Below are positions 8,693-17,061 of a stretch of DNA of 64,000 bases, one piece after another; the first letter of the stretch is position 1; every line of letters starts with the position of its first letter. Below the pieces are notes generated by a model. It was not told the origin of the DNA, made no database searches, and saw only the letters and a list, made by a program, of their open reading frames with translations. A program made the position numbers and the translations under genes. Origin of the DNA: Acidobacteriota bacterium (lineage in GTDB: Bacteria; Acidobacteriota; Terriglobia; Terriglobales; Acidobacteriaceae); contig JAFDVW010000011.1 of NCBI GenBank assembly GCA_018268755.1, positions 24,343 to 88,342 of the forward strand, written 5' to 3'.

Positions 8693-10692
8693 GGTTTCTC
8701 TTCTCCGGACTCGGGCCGTCCGGGGGGATCGGGGGGGGCAGGCGGCGCGTTCTCCGGGGCTTCGGCGGCAATCGGCTCCCGGTGGACGCTTTGCAGGGTC
8801 TCGCTATCCAGCGCGTGCTCCTCTTCGTAGTGGTGGAGCGGCATCTTGCCGTCCCACCACGCCCAGTTCATGGGATACACATCGGGGTCAAAGAACACCT
8901 GGTAGAAATGCCACACCAGGATGGCCAGAGTGGCGAGGATGGCTTCGTAGAAATGGATCGCTGTGGCCACATCCAGCCACCAGCGCGGCATCAGGTTGCC
9001 CACGATAACTTTCGCCCACAGCATGATTCCGGTGGCGGCCATCACGAGGGTGCCCCAAACCAGCGCCCAATACTCGGCTTTTTCCGCGTAGTTAAAGCGC
9101 CCGAATGCGGGCTTCTGGGGAGCGCGTCCCAGGTGGTACTGCAGGTTCTCCCATAGCCCTGCCAGGTCGGTCGCGGAAGGCCACATATCCCGCAGCATGC
9201 GCCGGCCCTCGCCCTGGAACAGAATGTAGAAGCCATGGTAGGCCCCCGCCCCAATCAGGGCCAGGCCGGCCAGGCGATGGATCAGGCTGCGCAGGTTTTC
9301 ATTTATTCCCAGCGAGAGGTAGTAAAACACTGAGTCGGGATACTTCAGGGCAAAGCCGGTAATCACCAGCACAAAGAAACTACTGAATAGCACGGCGTGC
9401 TGCGTGCGTTGCCCCCGGTCCATGCGCGTGACCCGCGGCCCTGCGTGCTGGCGGTGGCGTATGGCCTTAAACCGCCACAGAATGAAGTTGTGCACAAACA
9501 TGCCGCCGATGACCAGGAGAATCAGCGGCACATAAAGCCGCCGCACCCAGCGCACCGCAATGCTGCCGGCATCGCCGGAGAGCGGTGCATTGACGTGCAC
9601 TTTGGCAGCCACAAATTTCTCCGTGACCCCGCGATGGCACTGCCCGCAGGTCTTCACCAGATTGGCGGGAGCGATGCTGGACCGCGGGTCGCTGGAGGGC
9701 AGAATGTTGTGTACCCCGTGGCAGCTGGCGCAGTTCGCCACCACCGCCGATCCCCGCTTCGAGGCCAGCCCGTGATAGCTGGCCAGATACGTGGAGACGC
9801 GCGCTCCTTCAAAGCCAAATTCCTGCGACAGGCGCACGCCTTCATGGCAGCGGGCGCAGGTGTTTTGCGCTAGATTCTGCGCCGCCACCGGTGAGCTGGG
9901 ATCGTTATGCGATTTAATGGCATGGATGCCGTGGCAGTCGGTGCAAACCGGCGCCTGCCCCTGGCCTTGCGCGATGGCCTGCCCGTGAATGCTGCTCTGG
10001 AATTCCTTCTGGACCGCTTCATGGCAGCGCCCGCAGGTCTGGGGCACGTTGAATTTGAAGATCGGCGATTTAGGGTCGGCGGCGGTCAGCACTTCGTGCG
10101 CCCCGTGGCAATCCGTGCACACCGCGGCCTTCTCCACCCCATGGGCCACGGCGCGCCCGTGCACGCTCTCCTGATACGCCATAAAGGGTTGCGTACTACC
10201 CCCATTCGCCTCCATGACGAATTTCTGGCTGTGGCAGGTGCCGCAGGTCGCTGGAATATTGGCGTGGTTGGTGCGGGATTGCGGGTCGCTCGCCGGCAGC
10301 AGCTCATGCGGGCTGCCATGGCAGTCGGTACACACCGCCCGCGGGGCCGTTCCGCCGGCCTTCGCCTTGGCGTGGAACCCCCGTTCATAAGCCGCCTGGG
10401 CATCGCTATGGCAGGTCGCGCAGGAGACTTTCGCAGGCGGGTTTTCGTGCGGTGAAGTCTTAATGTCAGTATGGCAATCCACGCAGGTAAACATGCCGCC
10501 ATGCAGGGAGTGCGTAAATTTGTCGGGATTGACGAACAGACTGACTGGCTTGCCCTCTACTTCTTTACTCAGGCTGGAATCGCCGTGGCAAGCCAGGCAG
10601 TCATCGTTAGAAGGTTTTTGCGCTACGGCAGAGGGCAACCACAGTAAAAAAAGAACACCTACCCCCAGCCTTGCAGCCGCGGCTGTCGTCAT
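8689..10692 (-). CDS. Eleven-haem cytochrome c fused to cytochrome b (CbcL-like)
   Basis: The protein has 667 residues. A signal peptide (about 1-24) precedes a periplasmic part with eleven CXXCH motifs between residues 32 and 355. A membrane part of about five helices (380-605) follows, with histidines at about 401, 432, 472, 486, 580 and 595, typical of dihaem cytochrome b561/FdnI-type subunits. The C-terminus is rich in Pro and Glu. This c-type plus b-type fusion resembles Geobacter CbcL, which oxidises menaquinol for low-potential Fe(III) respiration, though I count more c-haems than usually quoted for it. It likely passes quinol electrons to the periplasmic cytochromes encoded upstream. 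The start at 10692 has only a weak ribosome site. Confidence 0.85.
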   Translation of the reverse strand: MTTAAAARLGVGVLFLLWLPSAVAQKPSNDDCLACHGDSSLSKEVEGKPVSLFVNPDKFTHSLHGGMFTCVDCHTDIKTSPHENPPAKVSCATCHSDAQAAYERGFHAKAKAGGTAPRAVCTDCHGSPHELLPASDPQSRTNHANIPATCGTCHSQKFVMEANGGSTQPFMAYQESVHGRAVAHGVEKAAVCTDCHGAHEVLTAADPKSPIFKFNVPQTCGRCHEAVQKEFQSSIHGQAIAQGQGQAPVCTDCHGIHAIKSHNDPSSPVAAQNLAQNTCARCHEGVRLSQEFGFEGARVSTYLASYHGLASKRGSAVVANCASCHGVHNILPSSDPRSSIAPANLVKTCGQCHRGVTEKFVAAKVHVNAPLSGDAGSIAVRWVRRLYVPLILLVIGGMFVHNFILWRFKAIRHRQHAGPRVTRMDRGQRTQHAVLFSSFFVLVITGFALKYPDSVFYYLSLGINENLRSLIHRLAGLALIGAGAYHGFYILFQGEGRRMLRDMWPSATDLAGLWENLQYHLGRAPQKPAFGRFNYAEKAEYWALVWGTLVMAATGIMLWAKVIVGNLMPRWWLDVATAIHFYEAILATLAILVWHFYQVFFDPDVYPMNWAWWDGKMPLHHYEEEHALDSETLQSVHREPIAAEAPENAPPAPPDPPGRPESGEEKP

Positions 10693-10730
10693 GAGAGGTC
10701 CAGGTTACTTATTTTTACTTCTTACTGGTG

Positions 10731-11063
10731 CTACTTCTTTCCTAACTCCCGAATGTAGGCGACGAGACCCTTGATGTCGGCTTCACTCAGGCTCTTTTCA
10801 TAGGCGGGCATCTTGTTCTTGCCCTTGCTGGTGACGGCGATCAGATCAGCGTCCGACGCCTTCTGCACCTCCGGCGAAGTGAAGTCCCGCACCCCCAGTT
10901 TTTTACCCATAGGAGAGTCGCCTTTGCCGTCGGCTCCGTGACACATCGCACATTTGGCCTTAAACGTCTCCGCCGCTCCCGCGAAGGCAGGCCGGCTTCC
11001 CAGCACTGCCACCATCAGAGCCACCGTCAAACCACCGAACTGCAGGGTTTTACTGATCGTCAT
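10731..11063 (-). CDS. Small monohaem class I cytochrome c
   Basis: The protein has 110 residues from the ATG at 11063 behind AAGGAGAAAGGC; an ATG five codons earlier has no usable site. A signal peptide (about 1-29) precedes a class I cytochrome fold with haem motif CAMCH (residues 38-42) and a likely axial methionine in KNKMPAYEKSL. It is probably a soluble periplasmic carrier. It sits between the outer-membrane barrel gene and the cytochrome b fusion gene, so it could shuttle electrons between the membrane quinol oxidases and the decahaem cytochrome. The partner is inferred from gene order only. Confidence 0.9.
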   Translation of the reverse strand: MTISKTLQFGGLTVALMVAVLGSRPAFAGAAETFKAKCAMCHGADGKGDSPMGKKLGVRDFTSPEVQKASDADLIAVTSKGKNKMPAYEKSLSEADIKGLVAYIRELGKK

Positions 11064-11122
11064 GCCTTTCTCCTTCATCCTCGGTTTGTCCCAAGGAAAC
11101 TGGCCAAGCTATTTCTACGCCG

Positions 11123-13501
11123 CTAAAAAGCGTAACGCAAGGAAAGCGTCGCCGAGTTGCTCTGGAAGTCCCGCGCCGCCAGCGGACTCGGACTCGACTT
11201 CTCGTTGTAATCGTAATAATTCCAGGCGGTGCGCCAGCTCAACCCGCGCAGCAGCGCAATGTCTAACGAGGCTGTGGGCTTATGAAAGTTCAAACCCAGC
11301 GGCCCCAGCGAATCCGGGGTCGGGCTCAGGATCAGGGTGGTGCCGCTGGTGCTGGTCAGGTTGTAACCCAGGTTGAGCGTCGCCCGCTTCACCGGCTTAA
11401 GCATGAAATTCACATAGCCGAAGTTGATCTTGTTGCTGTACAGCGAGGCCGCCGACAAATACGGCGTGCCCGCCCCGCACAAGGTGGAGTTCGCCGGCGG
11501 GGTGCTGGTGATGACATAGCAGATGTTGGTGGTGGAATAAATATCGTCGTAGTTGTAGCCCAGTTCCATGCCAAAGCGCGGCTTGGGGTTCATCATCACC
11601 GCAAAACCGTAGTTGCGGTCGTGCTCGCGGTGTTCGACCTCGGTCACGTTGTTGCGGCTTTCCAGCAGGTTCACCGAGCCGGAGACATTCATCCAGTTGG
11701 ACGCCTTGTACTGCGCCCGGCCCTTATAGCGCTGCAGATTGCGGGGCGAAATGCGGGTGAGGGCATTGTCCGCCGAGAGCAGCTCCAGGTCAAAATTCAG
11801 GCGCAGGGCATCGTTGGGATGGGCCCAGATGCCGAACAAGCCGGAGTGCTCATGGATGGCGATGCTCTCGGACTCGTCTTCGGTGATGTCGGCGAAGCTG
11901 CAGGTGCCGTCGGAGTTGAGCGGCTGCCCGACGCAGTCGCCGCGGTTGGGCAGGGTGGGATAAAACACTTCGTCCACGCTGGAGGTGACCCGCTCGTGGA
12001 TGCCGCGGGTGCTATAGCGGTAGCCGATGTGGCCGCCGATGCGCTTGTTGACGTCGTATTCCAGCTCCACCGTGTTGTACTTCGAGTCCTGCTGCAGGAA
12101 ATGCTGATAGAGCGCGGAGGAGACGTCGGCCGGCGAGCTGGCGCTGTGGGTGGGGCAGGTGGGCGGGCACAGCCCGGCATCGTAAGTCACCACCGGGTTC
12201 AACAGGTTGGCGGTGCTGCCGGAAAAGAAGTTCAGCGTGTCCTGGGTGGAGAACGCCGGGATGCGGAAGTTGGAGAAGCGGAAGCTGTCGGTCAGGCGCA
12301 GCTTGTCGGTCAGATGCACGGTGACGCCGAAGTCCACATTGGCCACCACGCGCTTGCCCCGTAGCACTCCCGTCCCATCAAAGGCGCGCACCGCGGTGCG
12401 CGTGCTCAGGCCGTTGAAGCTCTCGGCGAAGTTGTCCAGCTTGGTGTCGGCCGAGCTGTAGGAGGCCCGCGCCGAAAGGTCGACATAGCGGAAGTAGCTT
12501 GACTGCAGGGTGAGCTGCTCGGTGGGATAAGAGGTCCGCACCGGCGAGGAGCGGGTATAGCTCAGATAGCCGTTGCAGGTCGACTTTAGGGTTGGGGGAT
12601 CGGTGGTGGTGTCGAGAATCGGAGTCGGGGTGTTGGCGCAGGGCTGGTTGGCGCTGGTGTTGTAAATGATGCCGGCGTCCACGCCCGTGCCGTTGCTCAG
12701 CTGGAAGAGCTGGTTCTGGTCCGACCAGGAGCTGTCTCCCCGGTAATACTGCAGGAACTGGTCGTAGCTGATGTTGGTGCGGGGCAGGACTTTGATGTCG
12801 ATGCCCGCCTGGTAGCCGTCCATCAGGGTGCGCGTGTTTTGCAGCAGAATGGTGTCCGTGCCCTGGTGGATGGTGCTGAAGGCCGGGCCCTCCATGTTAT
12901 TGCGGGTATAGCCCAGGCGGAAGCGCACCGCCGACTGCGGCAGGATGGTGAGTCCGTAGTCGTACATGCGCCGCGTGGTCAGATACTCATGCGGCGAGTT
13001 GTTGTTGGGGACGAAGGTGTTGACCGGGTTCAGGGGATTGGCCAGCAGGTTGTAGTCCCAGACATTCTGGTCGCGGCGGAAGGTGCCGTTGAAGTTGTAC
13101 CACTTGTTTTTCGAGAGGCGCAGGCGGGTGGCGTTTTCCGGGTCGCCGCCCCAGCCAAAGCTGCTCAGGAACAGGTTGTCGAAGAGCAGGCCGTTGTGGT
13201 CGAGCGAGCGCATGCTGATGGTCTGTTCCAGCAGGCGCGGCCCTTCCTGCTGGTTCACGAAGGTGTCATACACCGAGCGGCTGCCGTTTGAGTTCACGAA
13301 GCGATAGCCCAGATCGAAGGAGCCGGTGTAGTGATAGTTGCCGCTATCCACGCCCTGCGGGGTCTCGGAATCCGTTTGGGCGAAGGCCGGCAGCAGTAGA
13401 AGCAGGGGAAGGGCGGCCAGCCACAGGCCCAGGCGGGGTCTCCTGCCAAAGGAGCCAGAGTGTCTTGCAAGCGCCGAAGATTCAGATGACAGGCTGTACA
13501 T
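11123..13501 (-). CDS. MtrB/PioB-type outer-membrane beta-barrel
   Basis: The protein has 792 residues: a signal peptide (about 1-41), then long alternating amphipathic strands without haem motifs, ending in LSLRYAF. The terminal phenylalanine is the usual outer-membrane barrel signature. Many strands carry aromatic girdles and Asn/Gly/Ser loops. It follows the decahaem gene by 9 bp, with GGAGGAGCC overlapping that gene's stop codon, so production of the two is coupled. In Mtr, Mto and Pio systems such a barrel sheathes a decahaem cytochrome to carry electrons across the outer membrane. The CXXC reported near the N-terminus of Shewanella MtrB is not seen. The family call relies on length, barrel character and neighbours. 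Confidence 0.82.
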   Translation of the reverse strand: MYSLSSESSALARHSGSFGRRPRLGLWLAALPLLLLLPAFAQTDSETPQGVDSGNYHYTGSFDLGYRFVNSNGSRSVYDTFVNQQEGPRLLEQTISMRSLDHNGLLFDNLFLSSFGWGGDPENATRLRLSKNKWYNFNGTFRRDQNVWDYNLLANPLNPVNTFVPNNNSPHEYLTTRRMYDYGLTILPQSAVRFRLGYTRNNMEGPAFSTIHQGTDTILLQNTRTLMDGYQAGIDIKVLPRTNISYDQFLQYYRGDSSWSDQNQLFQLSNGTGVDAGIIYNTSANQPCANTPTPILDTTTDPPTLKSTCNGYLSYTRSSPVRTSYPTEQLTLQSSYFRYVDLSARASYSSADTKLDNFAESFNGLSTRTAVRAFDGTGVLRGKRVVANVDFGVTVHLTDKLRLTDSFRFSNFRIPAFSTQDTLNFFSGSTANLLNPVVTYDAGLCPPTCPTHSASSPADVSSALYQHFLQQDSKYNTVELEYDVNKRIGGHIGYRYSTRGIHERVTSSVDEVFYPTLPNRGDCVGQPLNSDGTCSFADITEDESESIAIHEHSGLFGIWAHPNDALRLNFDLELLSADNALTRISPRNLQRYKGRAQYKASNWMNVSGSVNLLESRNNVTEVEHREHDRNYGFAVMMNPKPRFGMELGYNYDDIYSTTNICYVITSTPPANSTLCGAGTPYLSAASLYSNKINFGYVNFMLKPVKRATLNLGYNLTSTSGTTLILSPTPDSLGPLGLNFHKPTASLDIALLRGLSWRTAWNYYDYNEKSSPSPLAARDFQSNSATLSLRYAF

Positions 13502-13510
13502 AGGCTCCTC

Positions 13511-14464
13511 CTATTTGAAGAAGAACTCGTCGAAGTTGGAGCCGTGGATCTGCACATGACAGGTAGTGCAGGCCTGATACTTCTGGCTCTGGTTGTGGAA
13601 GGTGGGCAGCGCCGGCACCCCGGAATCCTGGGTCAGGGTGTGGCACTCCAGGCACTGCAGGTTGGTCTGCGCCCGCTTCAGCAGCCGCGGATTGGTCGAG
13701 CCGTGCGGCGAGTGGCAGGACTGGCAGCCCTCGGTCTTGACCGGCAGGTGCTCGAAGACAAAGGGTCCGGCCTTGTCGGTATGGCATTTGAAGCAGACCT
13801 GGTCCTGGGCGGCGGTGGCCCGCAGCTGCCGGGTCAGGAAGCCGCCATGCTGGTTGTGGCAATCGGTGCACTGCACCAGCCCCTGTTCCACGCGGTGGCG
13901 GAAGGGGCGGTTAAAGTCCTGCTTGACGTTGGTATGGCAGGTGTAGCACAGCTCGGGCTGCTTCTGTACCAGCAGCCCCTGCGGCTCCTTGGCATGGTGC
14001 GGGGAGTGGCAGGCCAGGCAGCTCACGTCGTTCACGTTGTGCTGCGAGCGGGCGAAGTTGGCGTGTTCTTCCCCATACTCATGGCAGCCCAGGCAGCGAT
14101 CGCTGACCTCGGCGGCCGTGGCCCCTTGAAAGGTAAAGATCTTGCTCTTGTCCCCCCCGCCTTCGACGTGCGCCTTGCCCGGCCCGTGGCAGGATTCACA
14201 ACCCTGGAACTGCGGACCTTTCTTGGACAAGGTCGTCTTCCAGTGCGGCGTGGCCTCAAAGCCCTTGAACATGTCTTCGTGGCAGGTCTTGCAGGTGTCC
14301 GAGCCCACGTATTGGGAGGGATCGATCGCCACGTGGCCGCGCGGGAGGGCCGATTGAGAGGCTCCGGGTTTGCCCGCCGTGGGCTGGTTGGCATACGCCG
14401 CGGCGCTTGCCAGGCCCAAGGCCACAAACAGAGTGATCCATGGTGATATACGTATGCTGGTCAT
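13511..14464 (-). CDS. Decahaem cytochrome c, MtrA/DmsE family
   Basis: The protein has 317 residues from the ATG at 14464, where a signal peptide begins (about 1-25); an in-frame start 17 codons earlier would spoil it. There are exactly ten CXXCH motifs (CKTCH, CESCH, CLGCH, CLACH, CYTCH, CTDCH, CFKCH, CQSCH, CLECH, CTTCH). Ten haems in about 320 residues is the hallmark of MtrA, MtoA, PioA and DmsE, periplasmic cytochromes inserted into a porin. It is the first gene of the five-gene operon, and a CRP/FNR-like palindrome lies 63 bp upstream. No surface decahaem lipoprotein (MtrC/OmcA type) is encoded here, so electron direction and outer partner are open. Confidence 0.93.
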   Translation of the reverse strand: MTSIRISPWITLFVALGLASAAAYANQPTAGKPGASQSALPRGHVAIDPSQYVGSDTCKTCHEDMFKGFEATPHWKTTLSKKGPQFQGCESCHGPGKAHVEGGGDKSKIFTFQGATAAEVSDRCLGCHEYGEEHANFARSQHNVNDVSCLACHSPHHAKEPQGLLVQKQPELCYTCHTNVKQDFNRPFRHRVEQGLVQCTDCHNQHGGFLTRQLRATAAQDQVCFKCHTDKAGPFVFEHLPVKTEGCQSCHSPHGSTNPRLLKRAQTNLQCLECHTLTQDSGVPALPTFHNQSQKYQACTTCHVQIHGSNFDEFFFK

Positions 14465-14984
14465 CAAACTCTGCCCCCAAAGTGATGGATGGTTGGTTAT
14501 TGTCCCCAATCCCACCAGAAAATGTATGTGACGCCCGTCACATTGTGCTTAGAAATACAACAGGCGCGATGAACCCTGCAACAGCTCTTCCAGCCCATCC
14601 TGGTCCAGCCATTGCAGATACCCGTCTTGTCTCTCCACGAGCCCTTCCTGGGGGCTAGCTGACCATCCCCCCATGCGCGGGGCGTGGATCTTCGATCCCA
14701 ACCTGCTGGAAGCTTGCTGGCCCATACGACGATTTGCTCCTCCGTTCACGCCGTCCCGCGGCGGAAACCGAGGGCAGCGCCCCTCCACGAAACCGGGCGG
14801 GAGAAAAAACCATAGTTCTTGACTCCAGCACTGCCCAGTCTACTGGGGAGCCAAGGGAAAGCAAGGCCGCTACATCCCTTCGGGCGAGCGTGGATGGCCG
14901 GCGATTTCTGTTTCGGCATTTCCCAAAATTGCAGAGACACGGCGCCCCCTCCAGATCCATCGCTGTCCGGCCTGCGGAATTGGC
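14465..14984. other. Intergenic region with no clear gene
   Basis: These 520 bp hold the operator at 14527-14542 and the cytochrome operon promoter. A possible -10 (GACAAT on the minus strand) lies about 22 bp past the operator. A 79-codon open frame on the minus strand (14549-14788) ends in a plausible peptide (QDGYLQWLDQDGLEELLQGS) but overlaps another open frame and has no recognised domain. I do not call it a gene. Confidence 0.5.
14527..14542. promoter_or_regulatory. CRP/FNR-type operator of the cytochrome operon
   Basis: TGTGACGCCCGTCACA is a perfect TGTGA/TCACA palindrome 63 bp before the decahaem cytochrome start. A GACAAT box lies about 22 bp downstream in the direction of transcription, the spacing expected for class II activation. 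Confidence 0.78.
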
Positions 14985-15359
14985 TTAATCGCGATCCGTA
15001 TCCTGGGCTCGCTCTAAACGCTCGATCTGTTTCTGCAGCCAGCTTTCCAGGGCGGCTTCCAGTTCCTGCTGGGTGCCGCAGCGGTAAAACTGCTCGATGG
15101 TCTCGCCTTGCGGGGTGAGGGGAATGAAGCGGCAGGGGACCGCTTCCTCCTGTCGTTCGCGGGGAACAAATTGCATCAGCTGGCAGTGTTCGCAGGGTGT
15201 GGGATGGGAAGGGTCGTTGAAGTTGGGGCAGACCGGCGAGTCTTCGAAGATGTGAGTGGCCCGCCACGAAGTCCGCGGCGAGCGCCCGTAGCCGCCGTCA
15301 CGCAGGAACTTCAATTCAAACTGCAACAACTCGAGAAGCGCTTTGTTGTTCTGTGCCAT
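14985..15359 (-). CDS. Hypothetical protein with a cysteine pair
   Basis: The protein has 124 residues from an ATG behind GAGGTGGGGCC. It starts with a helical segment (NNKALLELLQFELKFLRDGGY), then a central part with DSPVCPNFND and PCEHCQLMQFVPRE, then PCRFIPLTPQGETIEQFYRCG, and ends in a charged helix. The four-cysteine pattern (about 44, 56, 59, 76, with another near 94) could bind a metal. There is no signal peptide or membrane helix, so it is probably cytoplasmic. A CRP/FNR-like palindrome lies 67 bp upstream, grouping it with the anaerobic genes. I do not recognise the family. Confidence 0.75.
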   Translation of the reverse strand: MAQNNKALLELLQFELKFLRDGGYGRSPRTSWRATHIFEDSPVCPNFNDPSHPTPCEHCQLMQFVPRERQEEAVPCRFIPLTPQGETIEQFYRCGTQQELEAALESWLQKQIERLERAQDTDRD

Positions 15360-15425
15360 GGCCCCACCTCGTGCCTAGTCTGGCACCGGGCATGGCTAAG
15401 TCGAAGGAGCAAAGTCACCAAAGTC

Positions 15426-15441
15426 TGTGATCTGGATCACC
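15426..15441. promoter_or_regulatory. CRP/FNR-type operator upstream of the hypothetical cysteine-pair gene
   Basis: TGTGATCTGGATCACC matches the other sites except for the last base. It lies 67 bp before the start at 15359. This is nearly the same distance as at the universal stress gene (73) and the cytochrome operon (63). Confidence 0.65.
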
Positions 15442-15507
15442 GTTGGATGCAAGGGGGGGAAGAAGCGGGTGCGGGGAGGCGCCGCCCACGCCCCGCTTGC
15501 GGTGGGC

Positions 15508-16956
15508 TTAATCCCCAGCCTCGAGCTCCCGTCCTTGGGCAACCACGGTCTCCAGCAGGGCTGTCAGGGCAGCTTGCGTGACCGTAGGGTTTAAGCAGGT
15601 AAGTTTGAGGCACTGTTGCCCGCGCACCACGGTGTGTCCCAGCACGGCCAGGCCGCGGTCGAAGAGGTGCTGCCGCAGGGCGGCATTCAGCCGGTTGCTG
15701 TCGGCCTTTTCCGATCGATAGCGAAAGACCACGCAACCGGTTTCCGGGGGATGCAGCAGCTGTAGCGGGGGATGGCGCTCGATCCATTCGGCCGCGAAGC
15801 CGGCCAGTTGCAGGGTATGGTCCAGCATGGCCCCCAGGTTTTCCCGGCCCAGCAGCTGAAAGGAAAACCACAGCTTGAGGGCATCAAAACGCCGCGTGGT
15901 GGCCAGCGAGCGGTCCACCAGATTGGGGATGCCGGAGGCGGCATGGGCAACCGGATTGAGGTAGTCGGCATGCAGTTCCAGGTGCTGGAAGCGGGTGGCG
16001 TCGCGCAACAAAAACGCGCCACAACTGATGGCCTGCCAGAAGCCCTTATGGAAATCCATGCTGATGGAATCGGCCAGCTCGAGCCCGCGCAAAAGATGGC
16101 GATGGCTGCGGGAAAGCAGCAAAGCGGAGCCGTAGGCCGCATCCACGTGCAGCCAACTTGCGTCCCCGCGCGCCAGGGCGGCGATTTCCGCCAGAGGGTC
16201 GATGGAGCCAAAGTCGGTAGTACCGGCGGTGGCCACGATGGCGGCCGGGACCAGCGCTTGCTGGCGCAGTTCCTCGAGTTTGTCCCGCAGGGCGCCGGGA
16301 AGCATGCGGAAGCCGGCGTCGACCGGGACCTTGATCACGGCCTCCGAGCCCAAGCCGAGCTGATAGGCCGATTTTTCCACCGTAAAGTGGGCCACCTCCG
16401 AGCAGAGAAAACGCAGACGGCGTGCCTCCGGGGGCAGGCCTTCGCGCCGCGCGTCGCAGTTGAAGCGGGTCGCCAGGGCCGAATCTCGCGCCAGAAGCAG
16501 GCCCATGAAATTGGATTGCGTGGCCCCGCTGGTGAACACCGCGCCGGCTTCGCCCGCGTAGCCGGCTTCGCGGCACAGCCACTCCCCCAACTGTAGCTCC
16601 AGCACGGTGGCGGCGGGGGCCTGATCGAAGGAATCCATCGACTGGTTCAGGGTGCTGAGTACGGCTTCTGCCGCCAGCGATGCCAGTAAGGGAGGGCTGT
16701 GCAGATGGGCAATGGTGTAGGGATGCGACAGGGCGATGGAATGCTCCACCAGCGGCCGCAAGCGGGCCAGCACTTCATCCAGGGGCAACCCTTCCGCGGG
16801 AAGCAGATCGTCGCTCAACTGACGGCGAAGCTCTTGCGCCGAGCATCCGGAGTACGGGCCGGCCGGCCAGGCCGATTGTACGACGGCCAGAGTCCGGCGG
16901 AGCAGATCGTGATAGAGCTGCGCGCTTTCCGGGGAAAAGAATTCCTTCTCAAACAT
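15508..16956 (-). CDS. Group II PLP-dependent amino-acid decarboxylase
   Basis: The protein has 482 residues, the normal length for the glutamate/aromatic/diaminobutyrate decarboxylase family. It shows AVFTSGATQSNFMGLLLARD (cofactor phosphate site), HVDAAYGSALL with Asp272 contacting the PLP ring nitrogen, and the Schiff-base lysine Lys304 in SMDFHKGFW. It would remove CO2 from an amino acid in the cytoplasm; the substrate (diaminobutyrate, aspartate, tyrosine or another) cannot be told from the sequence. It reads leftwards toward the hypothetical cysteine-pair gene, and 148 bp separate the two. No operon partner is evident; acid resistance or polyamine supply are possibilities only. Confidence 0.88.
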   Translation of the reverse strand: MFEKEFFSPESAQLYHDLLRRTLAVVQSAWPAGPYSGCSAQELRRQLSDDLLPAEGLPLDEVLARLRPLVEHSIALSHPYTIAHLHSPPLLASLAAEAVLSTLNQSMDSFDQAPAATVLELQLGEWLCREAGYAGEAGAVFTSGATQSNFMGLLLARDSALATRFNCDARREGLPPEARRLRFLCSEVAHFTVEKSAYQLGLGSEAVIKVPVDAGFRMLPGALRDKLEELRQQALVPAAIVATAGTTDFGSIDPLAEIAALARGDASWLHVDAAYGSALLLSRSHRHLLRGLELADSISMDFHKGFWQAISCGAFLLRDATRFQHLELHADYLNPVAHAASGIPNLVDRSLATTRRFDALKLWFSFQLLGRENLGAMLDHTLQLAGFAAEWIERHPPLQLLHPPETGCVVFRYRSEKADSNRLNAALRQHLFDRGLAVLGHTVVRGQQCLKLTCLNPTVTQAALTALLETVVAQGRELEAGD

Positions 16957-17061
16957 GGGCCTTCACCGCTAAGGCGAAGGCTTCATGGTACAGGAAAGAA
17001 GGGGGCTGCTTGGCTGGCTAGCAATGGAGAATGGGCGGCAGGGGTCGAAGAATAGGTCGCG

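Noticed and set aside
11282-12364. A 360-codon open frame antisense to the outer-membrane barrel gene
   Set aside because: Val/Gly/Arg/His-rich shadow without domain or signal peptide, lying within a complete gene with ribosome site and operon context.
14549-14788. Small open frame on the minus strand upstream of the cytochrome operon
   Set aside because: The C-terminal peptide looks protein-like, but there is no domain or clear ribosome site, and another open frame overlaps it. It is described in the intergenic entry only.
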